Origin: Phocaeicola salanitronis DSM 18170
GTDB lineage: Bacteria > Bacteroidota > Bacteroidia > Bacteroidales > Bacteroidaceae
Direction: 5' to 3'
NCBI RefSeq assembly: GCF_000190575.1
Contig: NC_015164.1
Span: forward strand, 2,930,001-2,994,000
Length of the DNA stretch: 64,000 nucleotides
In this document: positions 29,830 through 38,321 of the stretch, piece after piece
How positions within the stretch are numbered: the first letter of the stretch is position 1
How the letters are laid out: the number at the start of each line of letters is the position of its first letter
Notes under the pieces: model-generated
Database searches by the model: none
What the model was told of the DNA's origin: nothing
What the model saw: the letters and a program-made list of their open reading frames with translations, nothing else
Made by a program: the position numbers and the translations under genes

Positions 29830-30060
29830 TATCTTTGCATAACATTTGAGAAAAACGGCGATTGGCAGGAGCTTTTTGCCGCCAACATATAGGATAAGAC
29901 CGCAAGGCGTTTCAAGCGAAAATCTGGTAAATTGGAACTACGGAGACGATTGCGTGATGCTTATGCTATGCTTATGCATAGCGTGCATTCACGTACTCTC
30001 CGTAAAGGCTTTACCAGAGCCATCGCTTGAAGGTAGTGTGAATTGCACGCTACTTTTTTT
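29830..30060 (+). ncRNA. Structured leader RNA with terminator upstream of the RibD-like gene
   Basis: After a TATCTTTG -7 element (29830-29837) the leader can fold into one long multi-helix rod. P1 is TTCAAGCGA (29911-29919) with TCGCTTGAA (30023-30031). P2 is TCTGGTAAA (29923-29931) with TTTACCAGA (30010-30018). P3 is ACGGAGA (29940-29946) with TCTCCGT (29997-30003). The apical hairpin is GCTATGC/GCATAGC (29965-29982). Directly after P1 comes a terminator hairpin GTAGTGTG/CACGCTAC (30033-30053) with seven Ts. This is the layout of an attenuation-type regulatory RNA; class not recognised. Confidence 0.65.
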
Positions 30061-30087
30061 ACCCTTGCCTAACGAAAGGAAACGATT

Positions 30088-30510
30088 ATGGGTAAAGTTC
30101 AGATTCTCGCCGTACTGACGATGGACGGATGTCTTTCTTCAGAGTTATATGATAAAGCACATCAGGATTTGTGCCTTGACCGTTGCGGTCTTGATGAAAT
30201 CAGGGAGAAAGCCCTTTACCATGTCACACCGGACTATTCCATTTCAATGCTGCACGAATGGCGGAAAGACGGTACAAACATTCGTTACCTCGCGGAAGCC
30301 ACACCAGACACGTCGGACTATATCAACGGACTGCTGCGTATGCACGCTGTGGACGAAATCATACTATACACCGTTCCTTTCATCGCGGGAACAGGACGGC
30401 ATTTTTTCAAATCGGCTCTGCCGGAGCAACACTGGACGCTTTCCTCCTTGAAAAGCTATTCCAACGGTGTATGTCGCATTATCTATATCCTTGATAAAAA
30501 AGCAAGATAG
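30088..30510 (+). CDS. RibD C-terminal / dihydrofolate reductase-like protein
   Basis: 140 residues, MGKVQILAVLTMDGCLSSEL. The N-terminal strand pattern ILAVLTMDGCLS and the C-terminal AVDEIILYTVPFIAGTGRHFF resemble the RibD_C/DHFR-fold reductases (pattern DEI.L...P...G.G...F). The nucleotide-binding central part is short compared with 170-190 residues for typical members, so it may be non-catalytic or bind a pterin or flavin precursor. Controlled by the structured leader and terminator just upstream. Located between rteB and rteC; not known to take part in conjugation. Confidence 0.65.
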   Translation: MGKVQILAVLTMDGCLSSELYDKAHQDLCLDRCGLDEIREKALYHVTPDYSISMLHEWRKDGTNIRYLAEATPDTSDYINGLLRMHAVDEIILYTVPFIAGTGRHFFKSALPEQHWTLSSLKSYSNGVCRIIYILDKKAR

Positions 30511-30748
30511 CCAAAATGTGCGGCAAGCATACATTTCTATTTTCAGGAATAGAATAAATGTTCTGATTACAAACAATTTAAGTCGGAGATAATTTGTCCT
30601 TGTGAAAAAATATTGAATTTTATGCCTTTGAAATCCAGCACCTTGTAAAATTGAGTGTTGGATTTAATATTTTCTGCCGCGCTTTTTGCCAATTATATTT
30701 ATGTGCGCACGCAGAAAACAAAGTGTAATTTTCAAAATTGACAGAACC
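30511..30748. promoter_or_regulatory. rteC control region with inverted repeat
   Basis: The region contains an imperfect inverted repeat AAATCCAGCAC (30631-30641) / GTGTTGGATTT (30655-30665), 10 of 11 positions complementary, centred ~100 bases upstream of rteC. RteB is known to activate rteC; this repeat is the most evident operator candidate. A clear -33/-7 promoter pair was not found. Confidence 0.5.
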
Positions 30749-31354
30749 ATGAATTATTTCTTGTTGGCGGAAACCGACTTTTTCCGCCTGATAAACGAAG
30801 CCGGCGACTGCAATATGGAAACGGCATACACGGCTTTCGCCACCCAAGTGATCGAACTGTGCAACGGCGGCATGGACATGAACCTTACCGTCATCGCGCT
30901 TGCCTACATCGAAATCGAGTTGCAGCACCATCCCGTGCGTAATCTGTCAGAAGAAAAAAGAGAGATTGCCGCCTACGTCAGCAAGGCTCTGTCTTTCGTA
31001 AGAAAGATGCAGAAATTCCTTGCCACGCCCCAAGTGCCACCACTAATATCCGCCAATAACGCAACAGAAACCACCGCCAGCCTCCTGCAATGGACGGGCA
31101 ATGCCATCGACCTCGTGGAACTTATCTACGGCATCGACGAGATGGGCTGCATCAACAACGGCAACATGCCGCTCAAACAGCTTGCCCCGCTCCTTTACAA
31201 GATATTCGGGGTTGAGTCGAAGGACTGCTACCGTTTCTACACCGACATCAAACGCCGGAAGAACGAAAGCCGCACCTACTTCCTTGACAGAATGCAGGAG
31301 AAATTGAACGAGAGGATGCTGCGCGATGATGAGTTGGATCGTATGAGGAGATAA
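30749..31354 (+). CDS. rteC: Transcriptional activator RteC
   Basis: 201 residues from ATG 30749 (MNYFLLAETDFFRLINEAGD). Helical DNA-binding protein; C-terminal basic region (YRFYTDIKRRKNESRTYFLDRM). RteC is the activator of the excision operon in CTnDOT, made in response to RteB. Length and position match RteC of the family. The 3' neighbour is an AT-rich two-gene insertion rather than the usual short gap before mobC. Confidence 0.9.
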   Translation: MNYFLLAETDFFRLINEAGDCNMETAYTAFATQVIELCNGGMDMNLTVIALAYIEIELQHHPVRNLSEEKREIAAYVSKALSFVRKMQKFLATPQVPPLISANNATETTASLLQWTGNAIDLVELIYGIDEMGCINNGNMPLKQLAPLLYKIFGVESKDCYRFYTDIKRRKNESRTYFLDRMQEKLNERMLRDDELDRMRR

Positions 31355-31398
31355 AAAACAAATTCATTAGAATAAATCACATCAATTCAATTCATTAT

Positions 31399-31429
31399 TT
31401 TGTTATATTAGAAAAAGATATTAACTTTG
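31399..31429 (+). promoter_or_regulatory. Promoter of the Panacea module
   Basis: Perfect consensus promoter: TTTG (31399-31402), 19-bp spacer, TAACTTTG (31422-31429), 28 bases before the antitoxin start. The module therefore has its own transcription independent of rteC. Confidence 0.85.
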
Positions 31430-31457
31430 CATTGAAATTGATATAGTCATAATTCAG

Positions 31458-31937
31458 ATGAACTCAATACACGATATAACAGACTACATTATCTTACGAG
31501 TAAAATCGGAAGATAGATTTGCGTCTTTAATAAATTTAAAGTTGCAGAAGTTATTGTATTATGTTCAAGCATGGTCTTATGGTATCAATAAAAAACCTAT
31601 GTTTGACGGCGAGTTTGAAGCATGGATTCATGGTCCGGTAAATCGAGAAATCTACAATCGATTTAATTCTACAAAATATCTCTATTCAGAAATCAATATT
31701 GATGATTGCATGAATCACAATGTGAGTTTATCATCAGAAGACGCTGAATTTATTGACTTTATATTGGAGAATTATCTTAAATATAGCGGTGCTGAATTAG
31801 AACGATTGTCCCACAATGAGATGCCTTGGATTGAAACACGTGGAGATTTAAATGTAAATGAGCGTTGTGACAAGGTTATTACTCCAGAACTAATGATTGA
31901 GTATTATGGGAAAAAATGGGAAACTATTAAATCTTAA
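31458..31937 (+). CDS. Panacea (DUF4065/SocA-like) domain protein, putative antitoxin
   Basis: 159 residues. Typical DUF4065 sequence: LINLKLQKLLYYVQAWSYG (residues ~24-42), PMFDGEFEAWIHGPVNREIY (~46-65), then SGAELERLSHNEMPW (~112-126) near the C-terminus. The Panacea domain is a known antitoxin-type neutralisation domain paired with unrelated toxins. Gene order antitoxin then overlapping partner, own promoter and terminator fit a toxin-antitoxin or defence pair. AT-rich compared with the surrounding GC-richer transfer genes, suggesting separate acquisition. Confidence 0.85.
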   Translation: MNSIHDITDYIILRVKSEDRFASLINLKLQKLLYYVQAWSYGINKKPMFDGEFEAWIHGPVNREIYNRFNSTKYLYSEINIDDCMNHNVSLSSEDAEFIDFILENYLKYSGAELERLSHNEMPWIETRGDLNVNERCDKVITPELMIEYYGKKWETIKS

Positions 31938-32661
31938 TTCAGATTCTCCTAAATACGGAAACAAATCATTAGTTACCAAAGAACAAGAAAATGAGTTAAA
32001 GAGAAGGAAGATAACTTTTTCCTTCTCTTACTTTAAGCAGATACCTAATTTTCAGATTGGAGAGTGTTCTAAGGGATGGCATATTGGGCTTCTTGAACGA
32101 TTAGGTGCTTTGGGTACTATGACACCGCAAGAAGTATTAGAAGAAAATAGAGGTAGTATTGCATTAAGATGTCATCCAATAGATTGGAGTGCTAAAAACA
32201 TTCCTATTCAACGAAAAGATTTAGATTGGCTACCAAAAGAAATATTGGACAATGAGACAGATTTTCCAATAATGCAATTTTCGATAACAAAAAGTACGGG
32301 GCGTATTGTAGGTTATTTTGATCGGGATTCTTCTATATTTCACATAGTATTATTAGATCCTGAACATAATATACAACCGGCAAAGAAAACTAATTATCAA
32401 ATACAACCAACTACAAAAGGGTTATCTCAATATGATGATTTATTAAATAAGTTGGAACGAATTAAAAGTATCGTATCAGATTGTTCTGATAAAAAGTGCA
32501 AATTGCATTCACATATTAGTGTTATAGAAGAATTACATGACAATATTGTTTATATAGGACTTGATAATGACTTCTATAGCACTTATCAAGAAATCTTAAA
32601 GAAAATTCCATTGCAAAAAATTTTGGAAAACGGAATCTTAGTAAGTATGGATAATGCTTAA
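31906..32661 (+). CDS. Panacea-associated partner protein, putative toxin (unrecognised family)
   Basis: 251 residues if begun at ATG 31906, 32 bases inside the antitoxin gene. Segments that look structured are ITFSFSYFKQIPNFQIGE, WHIGLLERLGALGTMTPQEV, LRCHPIDWSAKNIPI and FSITKSTGRIVGYFDRDSSI then FHIVLLDPEHNIQPAKK. The GRIVGYFD...FHIVLLDPEHNI arrangement looks like a compact alpha/beta enzyme core with conserved His/Asp, and I recall a similar pattern in mycoplasma-type proteins linked with DUF4065 genes, but no family can be named with certainty. The coupled overlap with a Panacea gene makes toxin the best working role. Confidence 0.6.
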   Translation: MGKNGKLLNLNSDSPKYGNKSLVTKEQENELKRRKITFSFSYFKQIPNFQIGECSKGWHIGLLERLGALGTMTPQEVLEENRGSIALRCHPIDWSAKNIPIQRKDLDWLPKEILDNETDFPIMQFSITKSTGRIVGYFDRDSSIFHIVLLDPEHNIQPAKKTNYQIQPTTKGLSQYDDLLNKLERIKSIVSDCSDKKCKLHSHISVIEELHDNIVYIGLDNDFYSTYQEILKKIPLQKILENGILVSMDNA

Positions 32662-32666
32662 GTTCT

Positions 32667-32711
32667 AAAAAAATGAAGAAAGGTTTATGGTAAGCCTTTC
32701 TTCATTTTTTT
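32667..32711. terminator. Bidirectional terminator with 17-bp stem
   Basis: A-rich arm AAAAAAATGAAGAAAGG (32667-32683) pairs fully with CCTTTCTTCATTTTTTT (32695-32711). It separates the Panacea module from the convergent mobC gene and can act in both directions. Confidence 0.9.
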
Positions 32712-32713
32712 AT

Positions 32714-34720
32714 TTACTTCTGCTGCAACAAATGCTTCAGGTTGTCATCGCCTGCGATGCGCTCCAGTTCATCCTGCACAATCTGCTTCACCTCTTCCTT
32801 GATGCGCCGGTAGTTCGCCTGCACCGTTTCCTTCATGTGGTCGTTGCCGTCCTCGTCCGTGAAATCGGTAATGACAGGAATTTTCTTGTAGGCACTTTCC
32901 TCCCGTTTGACCTTTTCGGCATCCACCACAATCTCGCAGTGGAAAATCTTCTGCTCGATGCGCTCGTTGAAGTTGTCGGACACAGAACCGACAAACATAC
33001 CCTGCGTAAGACCGGAAATCTTGCTCGGCGGGATGAGCGCGTCCATCTGCGTGTTGATGGAGGTGGACACGTCCTGCCGGTTGATGGAGATGGACTGCCG
33101 TTTCTGCAACACCTTACCGAACCGTTCCGATAGTGTCTTTGCCGTTTCGCCTACCACCTGCCCGGAAAAGATATTGCCGACAGTGTTCATCACCACCTTC
33201 GCCTCCTTGTCCCCGTAGTCTCGCACCAACTGGCTGAAATCCTGAAAACCCAGACACACGGCAACCTTGTTGCTTCGGGCGGTAGCTATAAGATTGTCCA
33301 GCCCTTTGAAGTATATCGTGGGCAGCTCGTCAATGATGACCGACGACTTCAGCATCCCCTTCTTGTTGATGAGTTTCACGATGCGGGAGTTGTACAATCC
33401 GAGTGCCGCCCCGTAGATGTTCTGGCGGTCGGGATTGTTGCCCACGCATAGGATTTTCGGCTCTTCGGGATTGTTGATGTCCAGCGTAAACTCGCTGTCC
33501 GACATCACCCAATAGAGCTGCGGTGAAATCATCCTTGAAAGCGGAATTTTCGCCGACGCTATCTGCCCCATGAGCTGCTCCGCAGCCCCTCCGAGCCAAG
33601 CGTCCATGAATGGTGAAAGGTAGTTCTCCAGCTCCGGGTAAGAGGTCAGTATCGGAAATATATCCTCGTAACGGCGGTTCAGAAACTCGATGGCATGAGG
33701 AAAAGTGCAATACTTCCCGTTCTGATAGATTTTGAGATACCAGATAATGCTGGCAAACAGAATGATAGGAGACTCCACGAAGAAGTCGCCCTGCTTTTGC
33801 ACCCACGTTTTATTGAGGTTGAGCATTATCGTGTAGGCACTCTCGTAAGCGTCCGTAATATCCTCCATGAAATCCGGGTGAATGGGATTGCAACGGTGTG
33901 AACGGCGCGGGTCGTCGAAGTTGATTACATAGAATTTCGGTTTCACCTTGTAGCCCTCCGGGTGGTTCAGCAAATGGTTATAGGCAATAGTGGACAAGTC
34001 GCTGAATTTGAAGTCATATACATACATCGAAAATCCCTTTTCAATCTGTTGCTTGATAAAATTGTTTACAACGGCGTATGACTTGCCGCTGCCCGGCGTA
34101 CCCAACACGATGGACGCACGGAAGGGATTAACCACATTGATCCAGCCGTTGTTCCAGCGTTTCCTGTAATAGAAACGTGTCGGCAGATTGACCGAATACT
34201 CGCTTTCGATAAGCCTCGTTTCCTGCATGAAACTCTCGTTCTCGTTGTTGAAAACATCCTCCATCAAATTGTGTTTCAACAGACGGCTCATCCACAGACC
34301 TCCCATCAGCAGGCAGACATAGCCCGTTCCAATGGTAAGGACATATAGTCCCGTCACCGCTTCAAGCGGCAGCGGCAGGGGCAGCAACCACCAGTTCAGG
34401 AAAAACAGCACGAACCCGACGGCAAATGCTGTCCAGATTCTCCCCCAAGTGATTTTCTCACCCTTGACACCTTTCGTACCCAGACAGGACAGGGCAAGCA
34501 AAAGGACGGAAAACAGTTTCGTGTACAGTATGGAATGGAACAACCCCGCCGTGCGGTCGAAGTTCAGAAGGATTTTGTCCACCACGCCGATGTTCACGCC
34601 CCACATCCTGATGGCTTCGTAGCAGAACCAGTACACGTTCATGACCACTAAAATGATACTCACGGCACGCAGAAAATCCATGATTTTCGCCAATGCCCTC
34701 AAATCGTCTTCTTGTGACAT
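32714..34720 (-). CDS. mobC: Type IV coupling protein MobC
   Basis: 668 residues. VirD4/TraG-like ATPase that links the relaxosome to the transfer channel. Four hydrophobic segments in the first ~145 residues anchor it in the inner membrane; Walker A is LGTPGSGKSYAV (~203-214) and Walker B VIIDELPTIYF (~458-468). Last gene of the minus-strand mobA-mobB-mobC operon, 30 bases after mobB. In CTnDOT nomenclature this coupling protein is MobC. Confidence 0.93.
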   Translation of the reverse strand: MSQEDDLRALAKIMDFLRAVSIILVVMNVYWFCYEAIRMWGVNIGVVDKILLNFDRTAGLFHSILYTKLFSVLLLALSCLGTKGVKGEKITWGRIWTAFAVGFVLFFLNWWLLPLPLPLEAVTGLYVLTIGTGYVCLLMGGLWMSRLLKHNLMEDVFNNENESFMQETRLIESEYSVNLPTRFYYRKRWNNGWINVVNPFRASIVLGTPGSGKSYAVVNNFIKQQIEKGFSMYVYDFKFSDLSTIAYNHLLNHPEGYKVKPKFYVINFDDPRRSHRCNPIHPDFMEDITDAYESAYTIMLNLNKTWVQKQGDFFVESPIILFASIIWYLKIYQNGKYCTFPHAIEFLNRRYEDIFPILTSYPELENYLSPFMDAWLGGAAEQLMGQIASAKIPLSRMISPQLYWVMSDSEFTLDINNPEEPKILCVGNNPDRQNIYGAALGLYNSRIVKLINKKGMLKSSVIIDELPTIYFKGLDNLIATARSNKVAVCLGFQDFSQLVRDYGDKEAKVVMNTVGNIFSGQVVGETAKTLSERFGKVLQKRQSISINRQDVSTSINTQMDALIPPSKISGLTQGMFVGSVSDNFNERIEQKIFHCEIVVDAEKVKREESAYKKIPVITDFTDEDGNDHMKETVQANYRRIKEEVKQIVQDELERIAGDDNLKHLLQQK

Positions 34721-34750
34721 ACATTGATTTTTTAATTGTTGATACTCTGA

Positions 34751-35998
34751 TTACATACCCAAGCCCTTGCGCTTTTTCTTCTTTTTGCGCTTCATTGCCC
34801 GGATGAAAGCCTCTTCCTCGGCATCGGTCGCCGGACCTTCGGGAGTGAGCAAGCCCATACCGCCCGACATGTCTTCACGGTCGTATGCGGTCTGCCCATA
34901 TACCTTGTCCGCAACATCCGCCGGGATGGAAAGCGGTATAGGCGGTTGTCCGGCGTATGGCAGTGTGAAGTGTTCCTGCAAGGCATTCGCCGAAAGTTCC
35001 TTACCCATGCGCGAACCGTTCAGCACGCATCCCGTGCGGTGGTCGATGAAGGTAGCCCCATAGATGCGCCCTTCCTCTGTGTAGCGCAGCACGGTATCTA
35101 TGCCCTTCTCTTTGAGCCGGGAAATAAACCTGTCCTTGTCATAAGTGCCTTGCAGCACGGAAAGGACGGTGCGTTTCGTCATGTCTGCCAGTTTCCTGTC
35201 CTTGATTTCCGATTTGGAACGGACAAACTTCTTCTGCACGGCTTCATAGCCTGCGGACTTCCCGAAGAGCGAGGACTTGAACGGATTGCCAACTTTGTTA
35301 CCCCTGTCGTCCGTGACGGAATAGACCAGCCCGTGATACTCCCGTCCGCGCACGTTTCCCCTCGCTTCCTCCACCGTCATATTATATAAGGAAAGGAGCG
35401 CACGGTATTCGCCCATCGTCTGGAAGCGGTACTGCCCGTTCAGAGCCTTCACGGTGTTGCCCACCTGCTTTTTCACATCGCCAGCCGATGCATCCACCTT
35501 GCGCAACGGGTTATCCAATCCCTGATTTTTTCGTTCTGCCGGATGCAATCCATACTTCTGTTCCAGTTCCCTGCGAATACGGTCGCTGCGGCGGTAGAGA
35601 AAATCCCGGTTGAGCCTTTTACCGTTCTCGTCCACGTTGACCGTCACGATGTGCAGGTGGTGGCGGTCGATGTCCTCGTGCTTGAATACAAGATAAGGCT
35701 GGTTTCCGAAACCGAGTTTTTCCAGATACTCGCGGGCGATATTCTGCAACTCAATATCGGTCAGCACATCCTCCGGGTGCGGGTTGAGTGAGATATGCAC
35801 CACCGGCTTCTCGACCTTCATCTGCGGTGGCAGGAAGGTGTGGAAACCCTCCATCGCCTTGCTTATGTCCACCGTTCCCGAACCGTCATTGTAGATGCGG
35901 TTGGTGGTGAGAAGCCGCCCCTGCGCCTCGTTAATCTTCTCCCCGTTGTAGGCAATCGCGCCGTACAACGAGTTTCCTACACTGATTTTTGCGACCAT
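34751..35998 (-). CDS. mobB: Relaxase MobB
   Basis: 415 residues. Nicks oriT and stays bound to the 5' end during conjugation. The metal-binding motif III is HEDIDRHHLHIVTVN (H107, H113/H114, H116), and the nucleophile Tyr is expected in the N-terminal ~40 residues (Y12, Y17 and Y36 are candidates). The C-terminus is lysine-rich (KRKKKKKRKG). Overlaps mobA by 22 bases. Relaxase class is MOBP-like by motif pattern. Confidence 0.92.
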   Translation of the reverse strand: MVAKISVGNSLYGAIAYNGEKINEAQGRLLTTNRIYNDGSGTVDISKAMEGFHTFLPPQMKVEKPVVHISLNPHPEDVLTDIELQNIAREYLEKLGFGNQPYLVFKHEDIDRHHLHIVTVNVDENGKRLNRDFLYRRSDRIRRELEQKYGLHPAERKNQGLDNPLRKVDASAGDVKKQVGNTVKALNGQYRFQTMGEYRALLSLYNMTVEEARGNVRGREYHGLVYSVTDDRGNKVGNPFKSSLFGKSAGYEAVQKKFVRSKSEIKDRKLADMTKRTVLSVLQGTYDKDRFISRLKEKGIDTVLRYTEEGRIYGATFIDHRTGCVLNGSRMGKELSANALQEHFTLPYAGQPPIPLSIPADVADKVYGQTAYDREDMSGGMGLLTPEGPATDAEEEAFIRAMKRKKKKKRKGLGM

Positions 35999-36405
35999 TT
36001 TGCTTCCATTTCTCTCGACAATTCCACAATCTGACGGCTCAGTTTCACGAGTTCGACGGTGTGTTGCTCCAGCTTGTAGAGCAACGCCATCGCCTTTTTC
36101 TCGGAAAAATGCAGCCTCAATTCCTTCACGACTTGGTTGTAATTCGTACCCACGGCGCGGAACTGCGCGTGAAAATCCGACAGCTTGGTGTAGTAGTCCA
36201 CCAGCGTCTTGTCCACCTTCAGCACCTTGAACGGTTGCCCGAAGAAGTGCGCTTTGAGGAAAACCGACCGTGCATAGACACCCGATTTTCCGAACATGGC
36301 GAGGAAACGGTTGTGTTCCTCCTCGTTGAAACGGACGGTGTACCGGTACACCGCCGGATCAAGTTTGGGATTTCTCCCTGCTTTGCTTTTCCTTTTCTCT
36401 TTCAT
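35977..36405 (-). CDS. mobA: Relaxosome accessory protein MobA
   Basis: 142 residues. Basic N-terminus (MKEKRKSKAGRNPKLDPAVY), a ribbon-helix-helix-like YTVRFNEEEHNRFLAMF segment, and a C-terminal coiled coil (LEQHTVELVKLSRQIVELSR). MobC-type accessory proteins of this kind help the relaxase bind oriT. First gene of the minus-strand mob operon; its start is preceded on that strand by CCGCTAAATCCAAAGTGAT, the recurrent pre-start motif of this element. Confidence 0.88.
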   Translation of the reverse strand: MKEKRKSKAGRNPKLDPAVYRYTVRFNEEEHNRFLAMFGKSGVYARSVFLKAHFFGQPFKVLKVDKTLVDYYTKLSDFHAQFRAVGTNYNQVVKELRLHFSEKKAMALLYKLEQHTVELVKLSRQIVELSREMEAKWSQKSV

Positions 36406-36424
36406 ATCACTTTGGATTTAGCGG

Positions 36425-36790
36425 ATTGACGGCATAAGCCGCCGCTTCTGTTCACGGCACCGCAGTTCTGAAAGGCTTTCCGACTTCGGAGGGAAAGCCC
36501 GTCCCCTGCAAGGGCAAGTGCTTTTCCGGGATGCTCAAATCATTTTGAGCGGCTGAAAAGACATCTTGCTATGTTCAGGTGAACATAAAAATCCGTCAGG
36601 GGACGGATTGGGAAAATACCTTTCAGGACTCCGGGCCGCGCGTCATCGGCGAACCCTGCTGTCCGGGTGCAAAGTTACGCCCTTAAAGCGGTATCGGACA
36701 GATGCTTGACCCGGTCAATGACTGCCAACCGGCGCAACGTGCCGCCACTTGCCGGAGAAGTGATACAGGTTCCAAAATATACTTGTTTAT
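36425..36790. other. Candidate oriT / divergent control region between mobA and traA
   Basis: A dense run of hairpins: GGCTTTCC/GGAAAGCC (36473-36500), GCTCAAA/TTTGAGC (~36531-36548), TATGTTCA/TGAACATA (36569-36586) and ATCCGTC/GACGGAT (~36591-36608). Transfer origins of this family lie upstream of mobA. On the minus strand GTAACTTTGC (complement of 36669-36678) gives a -7 element for the mob operon. No gene is evident from 36406 to 37114; a frame open from 36791 into traA lacks coding character. Confidence 0.55.
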
Positions 36791-37114
36791 TTGCAGCATG
36801 ATTCAAGAAACGAACGATTTGAAGATATGATAAACGGAACATTCAAATACCCGGAAATCCGCTTCTTCGGATACTTGCCGAAACGGATACCCGAACCGTC
36901 GGAAACCCGGTTCTCCGACAATTCGGTGACGTATGGATTCAATGACTTCATGACGCAATGTCGTCAATCACCATTTGTCCGACGCACCGCTTCACCACAG
37001 AACCGGATACGCGACGACCCGCCTGCGTGTGTAGTCACGGAAGCGGATGGTGCGACAGCCAAATCCGTATGGAAACAGAAAAACAAATCATCAACAATTA
37101 AAATAAATGGAACT

Positions 37115-37876
37115 ATGAGTAAGGAAATCTTCGTTGCATTCGCAACACAGAAAGGTGGCATCGGCAAATCCACTGTCACGGCACTTGCCGCCAGCTACCT
37201 GCACAACGTGAAAGGCTACAATGTCGCCGTCGTGGACTGCGACGACCCGCAGCACAGCATCCACGGGCTGCGCGAACACGAAATGGGGCTTATCGACAGC
37301 AGCACCTACTTCAAGGCTCTCGCTTGCGACCATTTCCGCCGGATCAAAAAGAACGCCTACACCATCGTCAAAAGCAATGCGGTGAACGCCCTCGACGATG
37401 CCGAGAGGATGATTGCCACTGAGGACGTGAAACCCGACGTGGTGTTCTTCGACATGCCCGGCACACTCCGAAGCAACGGCGTGATAAAGACGCTCTCGCA
37501 GATGGACTACATTTTCACTCCGCTGAGTGCCGACCGCTTTGTCGTGGAGAGTACCCTGAAATTCGTCACGATGTTCCGCGACAGGCTGATGACTACCGGA
37601 CAGGCGAAAACAAAGGGGCTGCATCTGTTCTGGACGATGGTGGACGGCAGGGAGAGGAACGACTTGTACGGCATCTACGAGGAAGTGATAGCCGAAATGG
37701 GCTTTCCGGTACTTTCCACCCGCTTGCCCGACAGCAAGAAGTTCCGCCGTGACCTTTCGGAAGAGCGCAAGAGCGTTTTCCGCTCCACCATCTTCCCGAT
37801 GGACACGGCACTGCTGAAAGGGAGTGGCATCCGGGAGTTTTCCGAAGAGATAAGCGACATCATCAGACCGCAGTGA
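37115..37876 (+). CDS. traA: ParA-family ATPase TraA
   Basis: 253 residues from ATG 37115 (MSKEIFVAFATQKGGIGKST). Deviant Walker A KGGIGKST (~13-20), VVDCDDPQHS (~41-50) and VVFFDMPGT (~110) identify a ParA/MinD-like ATPase. First gene of the tra operon. Its role in conjugation is probably positioning or assembly; not established here. The frame continues upstream to 36791 but that extension lacks family similarity. The stop overlaps the region of the traB start. Confidence 0.92.
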   Translation: MSKEIFVAFATQKGGIGKSTVTALAASYLHNVKGYNVAVVDCDDPQHSIHGLREHEMGLIDSSTYFKALACDHFRRIKKNAYTIVKSNAVNALDDAERMIATEDVKPDVVFFDMPGTLRSNGVIKTLSQMDYIFTPLSADRFVVESTLKFVTMFRDRLMTTGQAKTKGLHLFWTMVDGRERNDLYGIYEEVIAEMGFPVLSTRLPDSKKFRRDLSEERKSVFRSTIFPMDTALLKGSGIREFSEEISDIIRPQ

Positions 37877-37878
37877 GC

Positions 37879-38319
37879 ATGGGCAGCAGGAAAGTGAACA
37901 CGGAAGGCATCGACGAGGAACTGCTGTTAGCCTCCATCGGGCGGCGCACACAGGACGGGACACTGCGCCCCGCACAGGAAGTACCCGCAGCTGCACCGAC
38001 CGAAGAGGACACCGCCGCACCGGAACCATCTCCTGTGCAACCCGTAACACGGGAAAAAGCGCAGAGGGAAAGTGGACGCCGGAAAAGGCAGGACGAGGAC
38101 TACAACGAGCTATTCCTGCGCCGCAACGAGATAAAGACCCGCCAATGTGTCTATATCAGCCGTGACGTCCACGGCAAGATCCTCAGAATCGTGAACGACA
38201 TCGCCGGAGGGGAAATCTCAGTAGGCGGATATGTGGATACCGTGCTGCGCCAGCATCTGGAACAGCACAAGGAGAGAATCAACGAACTGTACAAGAAACA
38301 ACGTGAAGATCTGATTTGA
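37879..38319 (+). CDS. traB: Conjugative transposon protein TraB (DUF3408)
   Basis: 146 residues from ATG 37879 (an in-frame GTG two codons earlier overlaps the traA stop). Acidic N-terminal half with Pro/Glu/Ala-rich linker, then a ribbon-helix-helix-like C-terminus: RQCVYISRDVHGKILRIVNDI and VGGYVDTVLRQHLEQH. The same C-terminal pattern occurs in TraC, so the two are paralogues. Probably DNA-binding; partner of the ParA-like TraA by gene order. Confidence 0.85.
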   Translation: MGSRKVNTEGIDEELLLASIGRRTQDGTLRPAQEVPAAAPTEEDTAAPEPSPVQPVTREKAQRESGRRKRQDEDYNELFLRRNEIKTRQCVYISRDVHGKILRIVNDIAGGEISVGGYVDTVLRQHLEQHKERINELYKKQREDLI

Positions 38320-38321
38320 AA

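Noticed and set aside
31355..31457. Small RNA rteR expected just after rteC
   Set aside because: The ~100 bases here are AT-rich with no stable hairpin or terminator and are used by the Panacea promoter; I cannot support a small RNA.
36791..37114. N-terminal extension of TraA
   Set aside because: The frame is open for 108 codons before the family-typical MSKEIFVAF start, but the extension has no ParA features and lies in the oriT/promoter region.
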